From assembly GCA_903909605.1 (NCBI GenBank), contig CAIVWH010000021.1:58839-122838 (forward strand): DNA of 64,000 nt, written 5' to 3'. A model generated the notes under the pieces. The model ran no database searches, was not told the DNA's origin, and saw only the letters and a list, made by a program, of their open reading frames with translations. Source of the DNA: an uncultured Micrococcales bacterium (GTDB taxonomy: Bacteria > Actinomycetota > Actinomycetes > Actinomycetales > Microbacteriaceae). This document shows positions 9,946 through 21,470 of this stretch, one piece after another (within the stretch, counting starts at the first letter, position 1; every line of letters begins with the position of its first letter). The position numbers and the translations under genes are program-made.

Positions 9946-10419
9946 ATGAGCCGCACTGCGACAACCAAAAGCACCCTGATCGATGGGGCATCAAAGGCCA
10001 TCATCGAGCAGCTGCAGCATGACGGCCGCAAGAGCTACGCGGAGATCGGCAAGAAGGTGGGCCTCAGCGAGGCCGCGGTTCGCCAGCGCGTTCAGAAACT
10101 TACCGAGAACGGCATGCTTCAGATTGTTGCCGTGACCGACCCGATGCAGATGGGTTATTACCGACAGGCGATGATCGGCATCCGCTGCACCGGCGACACA
10201 AGGGCGATTGCCGAGACAATCGCAAAGCTTACCGAGACCGACTACGTGGTGCACACGGCAGGAAGTTTCGACATTTTGGTTGAGGTGATCTGTGAAAACG
10301 ATGACGAATTCATCGAGCTCCTCAATTCAAAGATCCGGTCGCTGCCCGGGGTGATTTCAACCGAGACATTCGTCTACTTGAAGTTGCACAAGCAGTTCTA
10401 CAACTGGGGTGTTCGCTAG
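9946..10419 (+). CDS. Lrp/AsnC family transcriptional regulator
   Basis: 157 aa; N-terminal HTH (IIEQLQHDGRKSYAEIGKKVGLSEAAVRQRVQKL) plus RAM-like domain. Confidence 0.9.
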   Translation: MSRTATTKSTLIDGASKAIIEQLQHDGRKSYAEIGKKVGLSEAAVRQRVQKLTENGMLQIVAVTDPMQMGYYRQAMIGIRCTGDTRAIAETIAKLTETDYVVHTAGSFDILVEVICENDDEFIELLNSKIRSLPGVISTETFVYLKLHKQFYNWGVR

Positions 10420-10463
10420 AGCATCCTGGAAATCAAACCAACACACAGTTAAGAGTGATACCA

Positions 10464-11906
10464 ATGGCAACGCAGAGCCCCGTAAAGGCCGACCGCGCCA
10501 CCCCACTTCTAGACGCACGACGCAGTGGTCAAGAAGTAACCAATGAAATGTTGCAACAAGCTGCAAAGGACAACATGTTCTTGCACTTCACGCGACACTC
10601 CCCTTTCTATGCGACGAACGGCGAAATGCCGATCATCACAAAAGCAGAGGGACACCACTTCTGGGACCAGAACGGCAAGAAGTACTTCGACGGAATCTCC
10701 AGTCTGTTTTCGGTAAACGCCGGACACGGTCGCACCCGCCTCGCTGAGGCAGCGGCCAAGCAGATGAACCAGCTCGACTACTTTCCGCTTTGGTCGCACG
10801 CACACAAGCCGGGCATCGAACTCTCTGAGCGCCTGCTCTCGTATGCGCCAAAGAATCTGAGCCGCGTTTTCTTCACCACCGGCGGTGGCGAGGCGAACGA
10901 GACCGCATGGAAGCTGGCCAAGCAGTACTTCAAGCTGATCGGCAAGCCAACCAAGCACAAGGTGCTCACCCGCGCCGTTGCCTACCACGGCACCTCGCAC
11001 GGAGCCCTTTCGCTGACTGGCATCCCGGCCATGAAGAAGCAGTTCGAGCCGCTGGTGCCGAGCACCTTCCGCGTGCCAAACACCAACTGGTACCGCGCCC
11101 AGGATGAATTCCTCACCGAGGATGACTTCGCTCTGTGGGCGGCCAACCGCGTCGAAGAAATGATCCTGTTCGAAGACCCAGACACCGTTGCTGCGTTCTT
11201 CCTTGAGCCGGTTCAGAACTCGGGCGGTTGTTTCACCGCGCCGAAGGTTTACTTCGACCGCATTCGCGAGATCTGTGACAGGTACGACGTGCTGATTGTT
11301 GCAGACGAGACCATCGATGGATTCGGTCGCACCGGTGCGATGTTCGCATCCGAGTTGTATGGATTCGAGCCTGACATGCTGGTTTGCGCCAAGGGCATGA
11401 CCTCGGCCTACGCACCTATCGGTGCGCTGATGATTGCCGAGAAGTTGTTCGAACCTTTCAAGCACGGCACCACGCTGTTCCCTCACGGCTACACCTACGG
11501 CGGTCACCCGGTTTCGTGTGCCGTTGCGCTGGCAAACCTCGACATCTTTGACGAGGAAGACCTGGTTGGCAACGTTGCACGCAACGCCGACGCCTTCAAG
11601 CAGACGCTGGATAAGCTGCGTGACCTGCCAATCGTTGGCGACGTTCGCGGTGCCGGTTACTTCTGGGCTATCGAGCTGGTCAAAGACAAGACCACCAGGG
11701 AAACCTTCAACGACCTTGAGAGCGAGAAGTTGCTTCGCGGCATCTTGTCGCACCGCATGTTCGAAGAGGGCTTGTATTGCCGCTCGGATGACCGTGGCGA
11801 CCCTGTGGTTCAGTTGGCTCCGCCGTTGACCATCGGCCAGGCTGAGTTCGACGAGATCGAGCAGATCTTGCGCGGCTGCTTGGATGAGGCATACCAGGCG
11901 ATGTAG
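10464..11906 (+). CDS. Class III aminotransferase (putrescine/omega-amino acid type), AsnC-adjacent
   Basis: Aminotransferase motifs FTTGGGEANETAWKLAKQYFK, YHGTSHGALSLTGI, IVADETIDGFGRTGAMFAS, CAKGMTSAYAPIGALMI; ATG 10464 (in-frame GTG at 10455). Confidence 0.85.
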   Translation: MATQSPVKADRATPLLDARRSGQEVTNEMLQQAAKDNMFLHFTRHSPFYATNGEMPIITKAEGHHFWDQNGKKYFDGISSLFSVNAGHGRTRLAEAAAKQMNQLDYFPLWSHAHKPGIELSERLLSYAPKNLSRVFFTTGGGEANETAWKLAKQYFKLIGKPTKHKVLTRAVAYHGTSHGALSLTGIPAMKKQFEPLVPSTFRVPNTNWYRAQDEFLTEDDFALWAANRVEEMILFEDPDTVAAFFLEPVQNSGGCFTAPKVYFDRIREICDRYDVLIVADETIDGFGRTGAMFASELYGFEPDMLVCAKGMTSAYAPIGALMIAEKLFEPFKHGTTLFPHGYTYGGHPVSCAVALANLDIFDEEDLVGNVARNADAFKQTLDKLRDLPIVGDVRGAGYFWAIELVKDKTTRETFNDLESEKLLRGILSHRMFEEGLYCRSDDRGDPVVQLAPPLTIGQAEFDEIEQILRGCLDEAYQAM

Positions 11907-11922
11907 TTCACAGCCTTTCGTG

Positions 11923-11970
11923 GGGCCGGGTTCTCAACAGATTTCTTGCGAAGTCTTAGAGGCCCGGCCC
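11923..11970 (+). terminator. Large nested hairpin, probable terminator after the aminotransferase
   Basis: GGGCCGGG...CCCGGCCC outer stem with inner AGATTTC-TTGC-GAAGTCT stem, followed by TTCGTTTATT. Confidence 0.55.
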
Positions 11971-11989
11971 TTCGTTTATTCTGGCTGTT

Positions 11990-12478
11990 ATGAGCAAGAC
12001 GCCCGCGGCCACTGCCGCTATTTCATTTGAAGCGCCCGTCGGTTGGGTAACCGTCGAGGCCACCGGCGAAAAGATCACCGGGCTAACCATGACCTCACGC
12101 AAAGGCGCAGAGTTCGGTTCGAGTGCCGTGCTGCGCGAGGCTAAGCAGCAACTGCTTGCCTACTTCGCGGGCAAGCTCACCAAGTTCGACCTGCCGGTTG
12201 AGCTAAATGGCACCGAGTTCCAAAAGGCCGTCTGGAAGCAGATCTCCAAGATCCCGTTCGGCAAGACCTTGAGTTATGCCGACATCGCCAAGAAGCTTGG
12301 CAAGCCACTGGCCTCGCGTGCCGTCGGCGGTGCGGTTGGCTCGAACCCGGTTCCCCTTGTGGTCGGTTGTCACCGCGTGATGGGTGCATCCGGTCGCATC
12401 ACCGGCTACTCGGGTGGCGAAGGTATTCCGACCAAGCGTTGGCTGCTGGCCCTCGAGCAAATCAAGTCGGCCGACTAA
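11990..12478 (+). CDS. ogt: Methylated-DNA--[protein]-cysteine S-methyltransferase
   Basis: 162 aa; FQKAVWKQISKIPFGKTLSYADIAKKLGKPLASRAVGGAVGSNPVPLVVGCHRVMGASG. Confidence 0.88.
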   Translation: MSKTPAATAAISFEAPVGWVTVEATGEKITGLTMTSRKGAEFGSSAVLREAKQQLLAYFAGKLTKFDLPVELNGTEFQKAVWKQISKIPFGKTLSYADIAKKLGKPLASRAVGGAVGSNPVPLVVGCHRVMGASGRITGYSGGEGIPTKRWLLALEQIKSAD

Positions 12479-13065
12479 TGCCGCTGGTTACCAAATACCC
12501 CGATGGGGTCACTCGCTGCTACTGGCCCAAAAACGATGAGCTCTACATGGAATATCACGACACCGAGTGGGGCGTTCCCGTCGTTGGCGATCAGGCCGTG
12601 TTTGAACGCATCGCTCTCGAGGGTTTCCAGGCCGGGCTCTCCTGGATCACCATCCTCAAGCGACGCCAGGGCTTTCGCCGAGCCTTCAAGAACTTCGACC
12701 CCAACAAGGTGGCAAAGTTCACCGAGCACGACGTCGAACGGCTAATGCTTGATGAGGGCATCATCCGCAATCGAGCGAAAATTGAGGCGACCATCCACAA
12801 CGCCAACCTGATTCTTGAGATGCAAAAGCGCGGAGAATCGATCAGCGACCTGGTTTGGTCGCATGCGCCGGCGCCGAGCAAGCGCAAACGGGCAGCGACA
12901 GGCTTCGACTGGATAGCAACCACCCCAGAATCTGATGCCTTGAGCAAGACCCTGCGCAAACTCGGTTTCAAGTTCGTGGGTTCGACCACCATATATGCGC
13001 TGATGCAGGCAACCGGACTAGTGAACGATCACGCGCCGGGTTGCCATCGAAGAGCCGCGCTCTAG
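12478..13065 (+). CDS. tag: DNA-3-methyladenine glycosylase I
   Basis: ATG at 12478 overlapping the ogt stop (TAATG); CYWPKNDELYMEYHDTEWGVPVVGDQAVFERIALEGFQAGLSWITILKRR typical of Tag. Confidence 0.93.
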   Translation: MPLVTKYPDGVTRCYWPKNDELYMEYHDTEWGVPVVGDQAVFERIALEGFQAGLSWITILKRRQGFRRAFKNFDPNKVAKFTEHDVERLMLDEGIIRNRAKIEATIHNANLILEMQKRGESISDLVWSHAPAPSKRKRAATGFDWIATTPESDALSKTLRKLGFKFVGSTTIYALMQATGLVNDHAPGCHRRAAL

Positions 13066-13856
13066 AGAGCGACCACCAAAGTCAAAGTTCGATCTTTGAC
13101 TTCGATTTCGAATCCGACGCTTTGGGCGATGAGGCTCAGGTCGCTGACCGTTCTCGGCGGCCTGGCGGCGTTGAGCGCGGCGTGCAGCAACTGCCCCTTT
13201 GACTTCTTGCTGTAGTGATTCATGGTGCTGCGCTTGCCTGTCGAATCACGCAGCACAACTTCGAGCCAATAGGCATCTTGCCGCTCGTCAAGAGGCGCAA
13301 GCTCGGCATAGGCCTTCGAACGCATGTCGATGAGTGGGCCATGAAGTGACTCAACCTCCGCCCGCTGCGCATCCTGCCAATGTTGCCTCAGCGGCAAGTT
13401 CGGCAATCGCGTGGTTGCCGACAATCGGTAGTAGGGAATCAAGTCGGTCGGGCGAATCAAACCAAATAGCGCTGACTGGATCAGGACGGTATCCCGGGCT
13501 CGCTCGAGGGCGGCCTCGTCGAGGTGAGCGAACTCGTCGGCACTCCCCTTCAAGCCACGTCCGTGAATCGCGTCAAACAGGGTTCCGGTGTATCGATCAA
13601 TGGCGAGCATGGTCTTAGCCGAGCCAATTGCCGCGTTTCGTGGAATGTCATCCAGTTGCTTTTGCGAAAGGCCAAGAACCGCCTGGGCCTGAGCTCGGTC
13701 GCCAGAAAGGGCAACCAGATTTGCAAGCACCGCCTGCCGCGCATCCTTGAGTTCAGGAAAGCCAAGGCCGCCAAGGTTCAGGGCACGCGAGTATTCGACA
13801 GCGCCTGAGTAAGGCCCGGTGGCCTTGGTCTCGGATGGGGGCAGTAAAAATCGCAT
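13062..13856 (-). CDS. yaaA: Peroxide stress protein YaaA (DUF328)
   Basis: 264 aa; MRFLLPPSETKA..., IDMRSKAYAELAPL, NHYSKKSKGQLLHAAL. Confidence 0.85.
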   Translation of the reverse strand: MRFLLPPSETKATGPYSGAVEYSRALNLGGLGFPELKDARQAVLANLVALSGDRAQAQAVLGLSQKQLDDIPRNAAIGSAKTMLAIDRYTGTLFDAIHGRGLKGSADEFAHLDEAALERARDTVLIQSALFGLIRPTDLIPYYRLSATTRLPNLPLRQHWQDAQRAEVESLHGPLIDMRSKAYAELAPLDERQDAYWLEVVLRDSTGKRSTMNHYSKKSKGQLLHAALNAARPPRTVSDLSLIAQSVGFEIEVKDRTLTLVVAL

Positions 13857-13888
13857 CGGCTAAGTCTAGGTTTAGACCTGGCTGGCCT

Positions 13889-13915
13889 AGCGCCAGCCGA
13901 ATCACCGGCTGCGCT
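13889..13915. repeat. GC-rich imperfect inverted repeat upstream of yaaA
   Basis: agcgccagccg-aatcac-cggctgcgct (one bulged base). Confidence 0.5.
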
Positions 13916-13970
13916 CAAGTAACAAGGGCGCTCACGCAACAATTGCCCTGCAACAAAAAGCGCGCTGAAA

Positions 13971-13997
13971 CAAAAAGACCCCGCCGAAGCGGGGCCT
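13971..13997 (-). terminator. Rho-independent terminator at the end of the atp operon
   Basis: Minus strand AGGCCCCGC-TTCG-GCGGGGTCT-TTTTG: 9-bp stem (one wobble), tetraloop, T-tract. Confidence 0.9.
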
Positions 13998-14015
13998 TTC
14001 CAAAAGTTCTGCGAA

Positions 14016-14281
14016 CTAAATCAGCGCTGCGTTACGGGCGACAACAGTCACAGTGTTGCGCTCCATCGACAGGAAGCCGCCTTCTGCAGAGGCACGCAGC
14101 TGCTCGCCATCGGCAAGCGTGATGCGCACCTCGCCCTCACCAAGAATGGCGAGGATTGGCTCGTGATCTGGAAGCAAACCGATCTCACCCTCAACGGTCT
14201 TGGCGATGACCATGCGGGCCTCACCTGACCAGACGGCCTGATCCTGGGCTACCAGGTCAACGTGCAGAGTCTTGTCAGCCA

Positions 14282-14282
<1 letters not shown>
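14016..14282 (-). CDS. atpC: F0F1 ATP synthase subunit epsilon
   Basis: 88 aa; LHVDLVAQDQAVWSGEARMVIAKTVEGEIGLLPDHEPILAIL. Confidence 0.92.
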
Positions 14283-15835
<1,553 letters not shown>

Positions 15836-16744
15836 TTAGTCCTCGTCGCCGGTCGAAGCCAATGCATCGGCTCCACCAACGATTTCGGAAATCTGTTGTG
15901 TAATCTCGGCCTGACGAGCCTGGTTGCTCAGTCGGGTGTAGTTCAAAATCAGCTTCTGGGCGTTGTCGGTTGCAGACTTCATCGCCTTCTGGCGAGCAGC
16001 GTGCTCGGATGCGGCCGACTGCAGCATTGCTGTAAAAATGCGGCTCTCGATGTAAACCGGCAGCAGTGCGTCGAGCACCTTGGTTGCATCCGGCTCGAAC
16101 TCGTATAGCGGGTAGACATCTGCCGCTGCGGTTTCGGTGGTCGCCTCAACAATCGAAAGCGGAAGCAGACGAATTACTTCTGGCTCCTGAACCATCATCG
16201 AAACGAACTTGTTGTAGATCAGGTGAATCTCGTCAAAGCCACCCTCGGTGAACTCCTTGATGTAGCCCTCGAGAACGGTGTCCGCGATTTCCTTAGCGGT
16301 CTCAACCTGTGGCAGGTCGGTGCCACCAATCCAGCTGCGAACAGAGTCGCGGCGACGGAAGTTGAAGTTCGAAACCGCCTTGCGACCGACCAGGTAGTAA
16401 ACGACATCCTTGCCCTGCTGCTGAAGCAGTGCGGTCAAGCGCTCTGCCTCTTTGAGCACGTTCGATGAGAACGCACCGGCGAGACCGCGGTCTGAGGTGA
16501 AGATGACGATTGCTGCGCGGTCGATGGTGGCCGGCTCGGTGGTCAACGGGTGGTCGATGTTCGAGTAGGTGGCAACCGCAGAAACCGCACGGGTAACCGC
16601 CTTGGTGTGAGGAGTCGCCGCGGCAACGCGCTGCTGGGCCTTCGCGATGCGCGAGGCCGAGATCAGCTCCATAGCGCGAGTGATCTTCTTGGTCGTCTGG
16701 GCAGATTTGATTTTCTGCCTATAGACACGAAGTTGCGCTCCCAC
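15836..16744 (-). CDS. atpG: F0F1 ATP synthase subunit gamma
   Basis: 302 aa; [33 protein letters not shown]... Confidence 0.96.
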   Translation of the reverse strand: MGAQLRVYRQKIKSAQTTKKITRAMELISASRIAKAQQRVAAATPHTKAVTRAVSAVATYSNIDHPLTTEPATIDRAAIVIFTSDRGLAGAFSSNVLKEAERLTALLQQQGKDVVYYLVGRKAVSNFNFRRRDSVRSWIGGTDLPQVETAKEIADTVLEGYIKEFTEGGFDEIHLIYNKFVSMMVQEPEVIRLLPLSIVEATTETAAADVYPLYEFEPDATKVLDALLPVYIESRIFTAMLQSAASEHAARQKAMKSATDNAQKLILNYTRLSNQARQAEITQQISEIVGGADALASTGDED

Positions 16745-16773
16745 GGTTACCTACTCTTCTTTCTTCAGCCGAA

Positions 16774-18411
16774 TTACTTCTTGCGCTTCTGCTTGACGAT
16801 GGTTTCCTGAGTTACCTCAGCCTCGTCTAGCGGCTCAGCGGTTTCGGCCGATGCCAAGTTCTTGCCCTCGCTGGTCTTGAAGCTCTTCTTGAACTTCGCG
16901 ATCTGCTTCTCGAGCTCTGCCTTGGTGTCGTTGTCGAGGTTGTTGGTCTCACGGATGGTGGTGAGAGCCTTCGAGTTGCGCTTCAAGTGCTCGAGCAATT
17001 CGCGCTCGAAACGAAGCACGTCTTCGACTGGAACCTCGTCGAGCTTGCCGGTGGTTCCGGCCCAGATCGAAACGGTCTGGTCTTCAACCGGGTATGGCGA
17101 ATACTGCGGCTGCTTCAGCAACTCGGTCAAGCGAGCACCGCGCGCAAGCTGCTGACGCGAAGCTGCATCGAGGTCGCTCGCGAACATTGCGAAGGCCTCG
17201 AGCGAACGGTACTGAGCCAACTCGAGCTTCAGGGTTCCTGAAACTCCCTTGATGCCCTTGACCTGTGCGGCACCACCAACACGCGAAACCGAGATACCCA
17301 CGTCGATAGCTGGGCGCTGGTTCGAGTTGAAGAGGTCTGACTGCAAGAAGATCTGGCCGTCGGTGATCGAAATCACATTGGTAGGAATGTAGGCCGAAAC
17401 GTCGTTTGCCTTGGTCTCGATGACTGGAAGACCGGTCATCGAACCAGCGCCGAGCTCATCAGAGAGCTTTGCGCAACGCTCGAGCAGACGTGAGTGCAGG
17501 TAGAACACGTCGCCTGGGTAAGCCTCGCGGCCTGGTGGGCGACGCAGCAGCAGCGATACGGCGCGGTACGCCTCGGCCTGCTTCGATAGGTCATCGAAAA
17601 TGATGAGTACGTGCTTGCCGCCGTACATCCAGTGCTGACCAATTGCAGAACCGGTGTAAGGAGCCAGGTACTTGAAGCCCGCTGGGTCTGATGCAGGAGA
17701 AGCCACGATGGTGGTGTACTCCATTGCGCCGGCCTCTTCGAGAGCGCCCTTCACAGCAGCGATGGTCGAACCCTTCTGACCGATTGCCACATAGATGCAG
17801 CGAACCTGCTTCTTAGGGTCGCCCGACTTCCAGTTGTCCTTCTGGTTGATGATGGCGTCGATCGCGATAGCGGTCTTGCCGGTCTGACGGTCACCAATGA
17901 TGAGCTGACGCTGACCGCGACCGATTGGGATCATCGCGTCGATTGCCTTGATGCCGGTCTGCAGCGGTTCGTGAACCGACTTACGAGCCATAACACCTGG
18001 AGCCTGAAGCTCGAGGGCACGACGACCCTCGGCCTTGATGTCGCCGAGACCATCGATTGCGTTGCCAAGTGGGTCAACCACGCGGCCGAGGTAGTTGTCG
18101 CCTACTGGAACCGAGAGAACCTCGCCAGTGCGGTACACCTCCATGCCCTCTTCGATGCCCTCAAAGTTGCCGAGGACTACCACACCGATCTCGCGCTCGT
18201 CGAGGTTCAGGGCTAGGCCCAGAGTGCCATCGGCGAACTTGAGCAGCTCGTTAGCCATTGCGCTAGGCAGGCCTTCGACGTGGGCGATACCGTCACCGGC
18301 GTCGATCACGTGGCCTACCTCGGTGCGCGAGGCCTTGGCTGGCTCATAAGACTTGACGAAGTCCTTGAGCGCGTCGCGAATCTCGTTCGGGCTAATCGTT
18401 AGATCTGCCAT
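16774..18411 (-). CDS. atpA: F0F1 ATP synthase subunit alpha
   Basis: 545 aa; [55 protein letters not shown]. Confidence 0.97.
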   Translation of the reverse strand: MADLTISPNEIRDALKDFVKSYEPAKASRTEVGHVIDAGDGIAHVEGLPSAMANELLKFADGTLGLALNLDEREIGVVVLGNFEGIEEGMEVYRTGEVLSVPVGDNYLGRVVDPLGNAIDGLGDIKAEGRRALELQAPGVMARKSVHEPLQTGIKAIDAMIPIGRGQRQLIIGDRQTGKTAIAIDAIINQKDNWKSGDPKKQVRCIYVAIGQKGSTIAAVKGALEEAGAMEYTTIVASPASDPAGFKYLAPYTGSAIGQHWMYGGKHVLIIFDDLSKQAEAYRAVSLLLRRPPGREAYPGDVFYLHSRLLERCAKLSDELGAGSMTGLPVIETKANDVSAYIPTNVISITDGQIFLQSDLFNSNQRPAIDVGISVSRVGGAAQVKGIKGVSGTLKLELAQYRSLEAFAMFASDLDAASRQQLARGARLTELLKQPQYSPYPVEDQTVSIWAGTTGKLDEVPVEDVLRFERELLEHLKRNSKALTTIRETNNLDNDTKAELEKQIAKFKKSFKTSEGKNLASAETAEPLDEAEVTQETIVKQKRKK

Positions 18412-18481
18412 CTCGTTCCTCTACTTCTCGGTGTTACCCGTTTTATTTGGCCGGAGAACCGACCGAAATCTTGGTTCAGCC

Positions 18482-19285
18482 CTAAGCGAGCTGAAGTTTT
18501 GCTTCTTGCAGGCGGGTCGCGATGCTGCCATCGATGACGTCTCCTGCTACCTGAACGCGAACTCCGCCGATGATGCTCGGATCGATGTTCACGTTGACGG
18601 TCATTGGGTGGCCGTAGTTTGCCGAAAGCGCCTTCTCGATGCGACCGATCTGGCCCTTGTCGATGGCTCCGGCAACGGTTACCACTGCAACCAGTCGTTC
18701 GGCAAAGGCAGCAACCTGGCGGGCGAATTCACCCAAAACCACGGATGCGCGCCGCTTGCCCGGTGCAGTTACGGCTGCGCGAATCAATAGCGCGGCCTCC
18801 TTGCTGACCTTCTTGCCAACGAGTTTCTCGGCAAGTGCAGCCTTAGCCTCGGCCGGTGCGTTCTTGTCTGCAAGGGCAAACTGCAACTCAGAGTCATCGG
18901 TGATGGCGCTCTGGAATGCGAACAGTGCACTTTCGACTTCGGCGATGGTTCCGGCCTTTGCCGCAATCGAGGCAACGGCGTGAACGCCGAGCTGCTCGAG
19001 CGCAACGATGAGGTCGCGTGGTCGTGACCAACGCAAGCCAACCAGACCGGTCAAAAACTCAAGTGAGGCTGACGAAACGTTCTTGCCGAAAACGGCCTTC
19101 ACGATTCCTGCCTTCGCAGCACTCTCAGCGGAAGGATCCGAGAGCATGCCGCGCAACTGCGCCGAGGTTGCCAAAGTGGCACCTAGGTCGAACAGTTCTT
19201 TCGCGAACTTGAGATCGGCCTTTGCGAGCAGTGGCGTGAGCTGCTGCTTCGCTTGGGCGATTGACTGTCTGGTTGCGCTTGCCAT
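18482..19285 (-). CDS. atpH: F0F1 ATP synthase subunit delta
   Basis: 267 aa between atpF and atpA; delta/OSCP-type C-terminus VTVAGAIDKGQIGRIEKALSANYGHPMTVNVNIDPSIIGGVRVQVAGDVIDGSIATRL. Confidence 0.93.
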   Translation of the reverse strand: MASATRQSIAQAKQQLTPLLAKADLKFAKELFDLGATLATSAQLRGMLSDPSAESAAKAGIVKAVFGKNVSSASLEFLTGLVGLRWSRPRDLIVALEQLGVHAVASIAAKAGTIAEVESALFAFQSAITDDSELQFALADKNAPAEAKAALAEKLVGKKVSKEAALLIRAAVTAPGKRRASVVLGEFARQVAAFAERLVAVVTVAGAIDKGQIGRIEKALSANYGHPMTVNVNIDPSIIGGVRVQVAGDVIDGSIATRLQEAKLQLA

Positions 19286-19288
19286 TGG

Positions 19289-19825
19289 TTACTTCTTCTT
19301 GCCCTCGAGCTCTGCCAAGAACGAGTCGACAACACCAGTTGCCAACTTGTCGTTCTTGAGGCTCTCGCCTACAACCTTTGATGCCAAGTCGATTGCCAAC
19401 GAGCCAACTTCTGCGCGCAATGCGACAAGAGCTGCCTGAGTCTCGGCTTCGACTGTGGTCTTTCCGGTTGCAATAATGCGAGCTGCTTCACTAGCGGCGT
19501 AAGCCTTAGCTTCGGCAAGGATGCTTGCGCCTTCGGCGCGGGCCTCTTCGCGAATAGCTGCGGCTTCACTGCGTGCGGCTGCCTGCTCTGCCTCGATGTT
19601 TGCGGTCTTAGCTGCTGCCTCTTCCTGTGCCTTTTCGGCGGCGGCGAGGCGGCCCTCGATCGCTTCGGTGCGAGCATCCATGGTCTTCTTGAAGTTAGGC
19701 AGAACCTTGATCCAGAAGAAAACCAGAAGAACTACGAAGACCAGCGACGACCAGACGAGATCGGCCGTGGCAGGAAGCAGCGGGTTGTGCGCTTCTGCCG
19801 CGGTGACGACGAATCTCGAAATCAT
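19289..19825 (-). CDS. atpF: F0F1 ATP synthase subunit b
   Basis: 178 aa; one N-terminal TM segment then Ala/Glu-rich coiled coil. Confidence 0.93.
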   Translation of the reverse strand: MISRFVVTAAEAHNPLLPATADLVWSSLVFVVLLVFFWIKVLPNFKKTMDARTEAIEGRLAAAEKAQEEAAAKTANIEAEQAAARSEAAAIREEARAEGASILAEAKAYAASEAARIIATGKTTVEAETQAALVALRAEVGSLAIDLASKVVGESLKNDKLATGVVDSFLAELEGKKK

Positions 19826-19844
19826 GTCGTTTACTTTCTAGTTC

Positions 19845-20123
<279 letters not shown>

Positions 20124-20957
20124 CTAGTGCTCGTCTGCCAAGGCCAACTGAATGTAGACCGTGGTCAGCAGAGTAAATACGTATGCCTGCAAGAACGCGA
20201 CCAACATCTCGAAGAGAGTGAACACGAACCCGAAGGCGAGGGTTCCAGCACCGAAAGCCTTGAGCAAGCCGCCGGCGTTGAAGACAAAGAACTCGGTTGC
20301 CGAGAACAGCAGAACGAGAAGCAAGTGACCGGCGATCATGTTCATCATCAAACGAAGAGCCAGAGTGACCGGGCGAAGAATGAAAGTTGAGAGGAACTCG
20401 ATTGGAGTTACCAGAATGTAGAACGGCTTTGGCACACCAGCTGGGAAGAGCGCCGCGGTGAAGAAATGTGCGCCGTGCTTGCGGATGCCCGCGTAGATGA
20501 AGGTGATGTAAGCCGCAAGTGCCAGAACCAGAGGCAAACCGATAACCGATGTTCCGGCAATGTTCAGCGCAGGGATAACACCGGTGATGTTCATGCCGAG
20601 CACAACAAAGAAGATGGTCGCAAGCAGCGGCAAGAAACGGTCGCCATCTTTTTCGCCGAGTTGGTCTTGGGCAATCGACTTGCGCACAAAATTGAGCGCC
20701 GCCTCACCCATGAACTGGAAGCGCGATGGAACGTACTGCTGAGTCTTGTATGCCTTCTTGAACTTGGCCGTCCAGAGCCAGAACAAAACGATCAGCAGTG
20801 TCATCACCAAAAGGCGGATAAGCATAATTCGGTTTAGTTCAAATGGAGTGCCTGCAAAAAGAACGGCTTGAGGATAGAACTCGTCGATTGACGGAGGGGT
20901 GAAAGAGCCGCCGGAATTGTCAGAGTGCAATGCCAATAGTGAAAGGGCATTTCGCAT
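20124..20957 (-). CDS. atpB: F0F1 ATP synthase subunit a
   Basis: 277 aa; LALRLMMNMIAGHLLLVLL and FEMLVAFLQAYVFTLLTTVYIQLA. Confidence 0.95.
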   Translation of the reverse strand: MRNALSLLALHSDNSGGSFTPPSIDEFYPQAVLFAGTPFELNRIMLIRLLVMTLLIVLFWLWTAKFKKAYKTQQYVPSRFQFMGEAALNFVRKSIAQDQLGEKDGDRFLPLLATIFFVVLGMNITGVIPALNIAGTSVIGLPLVLALAAYITFIYAGIRKHGAHFFTAALFPAGVPKPFYILVTPIEFLSTFILRPVTLALRLMMNMIAGHLLLVLLFSATEFFVFNAGGLLKAFGAGTLAFGFVFTLFEMLVAFLQAYVFTLLTTVYIQLALADEH

Positions 20958-21062
20958 CTTTGACGACCTCCTGTGTCGGGGCGAGGCAAAACCATCGCGG
21001 CGGCTAAAACTGGGGGTTTGAACGGAATTTTGCCCCGTTCGCCCTAAATTCTAACAGGCTAT

Positions 21063-21470
21063 TTAGCCCTGAATTGTCGGGATGCGCGAACGCAAAACCA
21101 CGATCGCATCAACTGCCAGCGAGCCAATCACAGCCCCGACAATCGAGATGAAAAGCACCCAGCCGACAATGAAGCTGGCGTGCTTCAGAACCAGAACCAG
21201 GATGAAGAACCCGATGAGCTTGACCAGCCAGGTGCCGAGAACTACCCCGAAGAAGCCACCCAGTGGAAGCTTGCCGCCGATCCAGACAGACAGCGCGGTC
21301 AGGCTGACGAAGACCAACGCCATGGCGGCGCCAATTAGGGCGCTGATCAGACCGGCCACCGAGGCGGCGAAGAACCCGATGGCCCCGCCCAAAACGGCCA
21401 CCCCGGCGATCAGGATGGAGCCCAGGCGCAGCACCCTGGCGAAGAGTTCGTTGCTATTGGTTGGTGTCAT
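21063..21470 (-). CDS. Small membrane protein in the AtpI position
   Basis: 135 aa; four predicted hydrophobic segments; sits directly upstream of atpB. Confidence 0.6.
   Translation of the reverse strand: MTPTNSNELFARVLRLGSILIAGVAVLGGAIGFFAASVAGLISALIGAAMALVFVSLTALSVWIGGKLPLGGFFGVVLGTWLVKLIGFFILVLVLKHASFIVGWVLFISIVGAVIGSLAVDAIVVLRSRIPTIQG

Noticed and set aside
10509-11753. 414-aa antisense ORF opposite the class III aminotransferase
   Set aside because: Mirror reading frame of a clearly coding gene; no recognisable domain and no plausible RBS.
12367-12477. N-terminal extension of tag in the ORF track
   Set aside because: It overlaps ogt coding sequence; the ATG at 12478 (TAATG overlap) gives the normal Tag N-terminus.
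20958-21062. GAACGG...CCGTTC inverted repeat upstream of atpB
   Set aside because: Only a 6-bp stem with a 9-nt loop and no supporting context; not strong enough to call a regulatory element.
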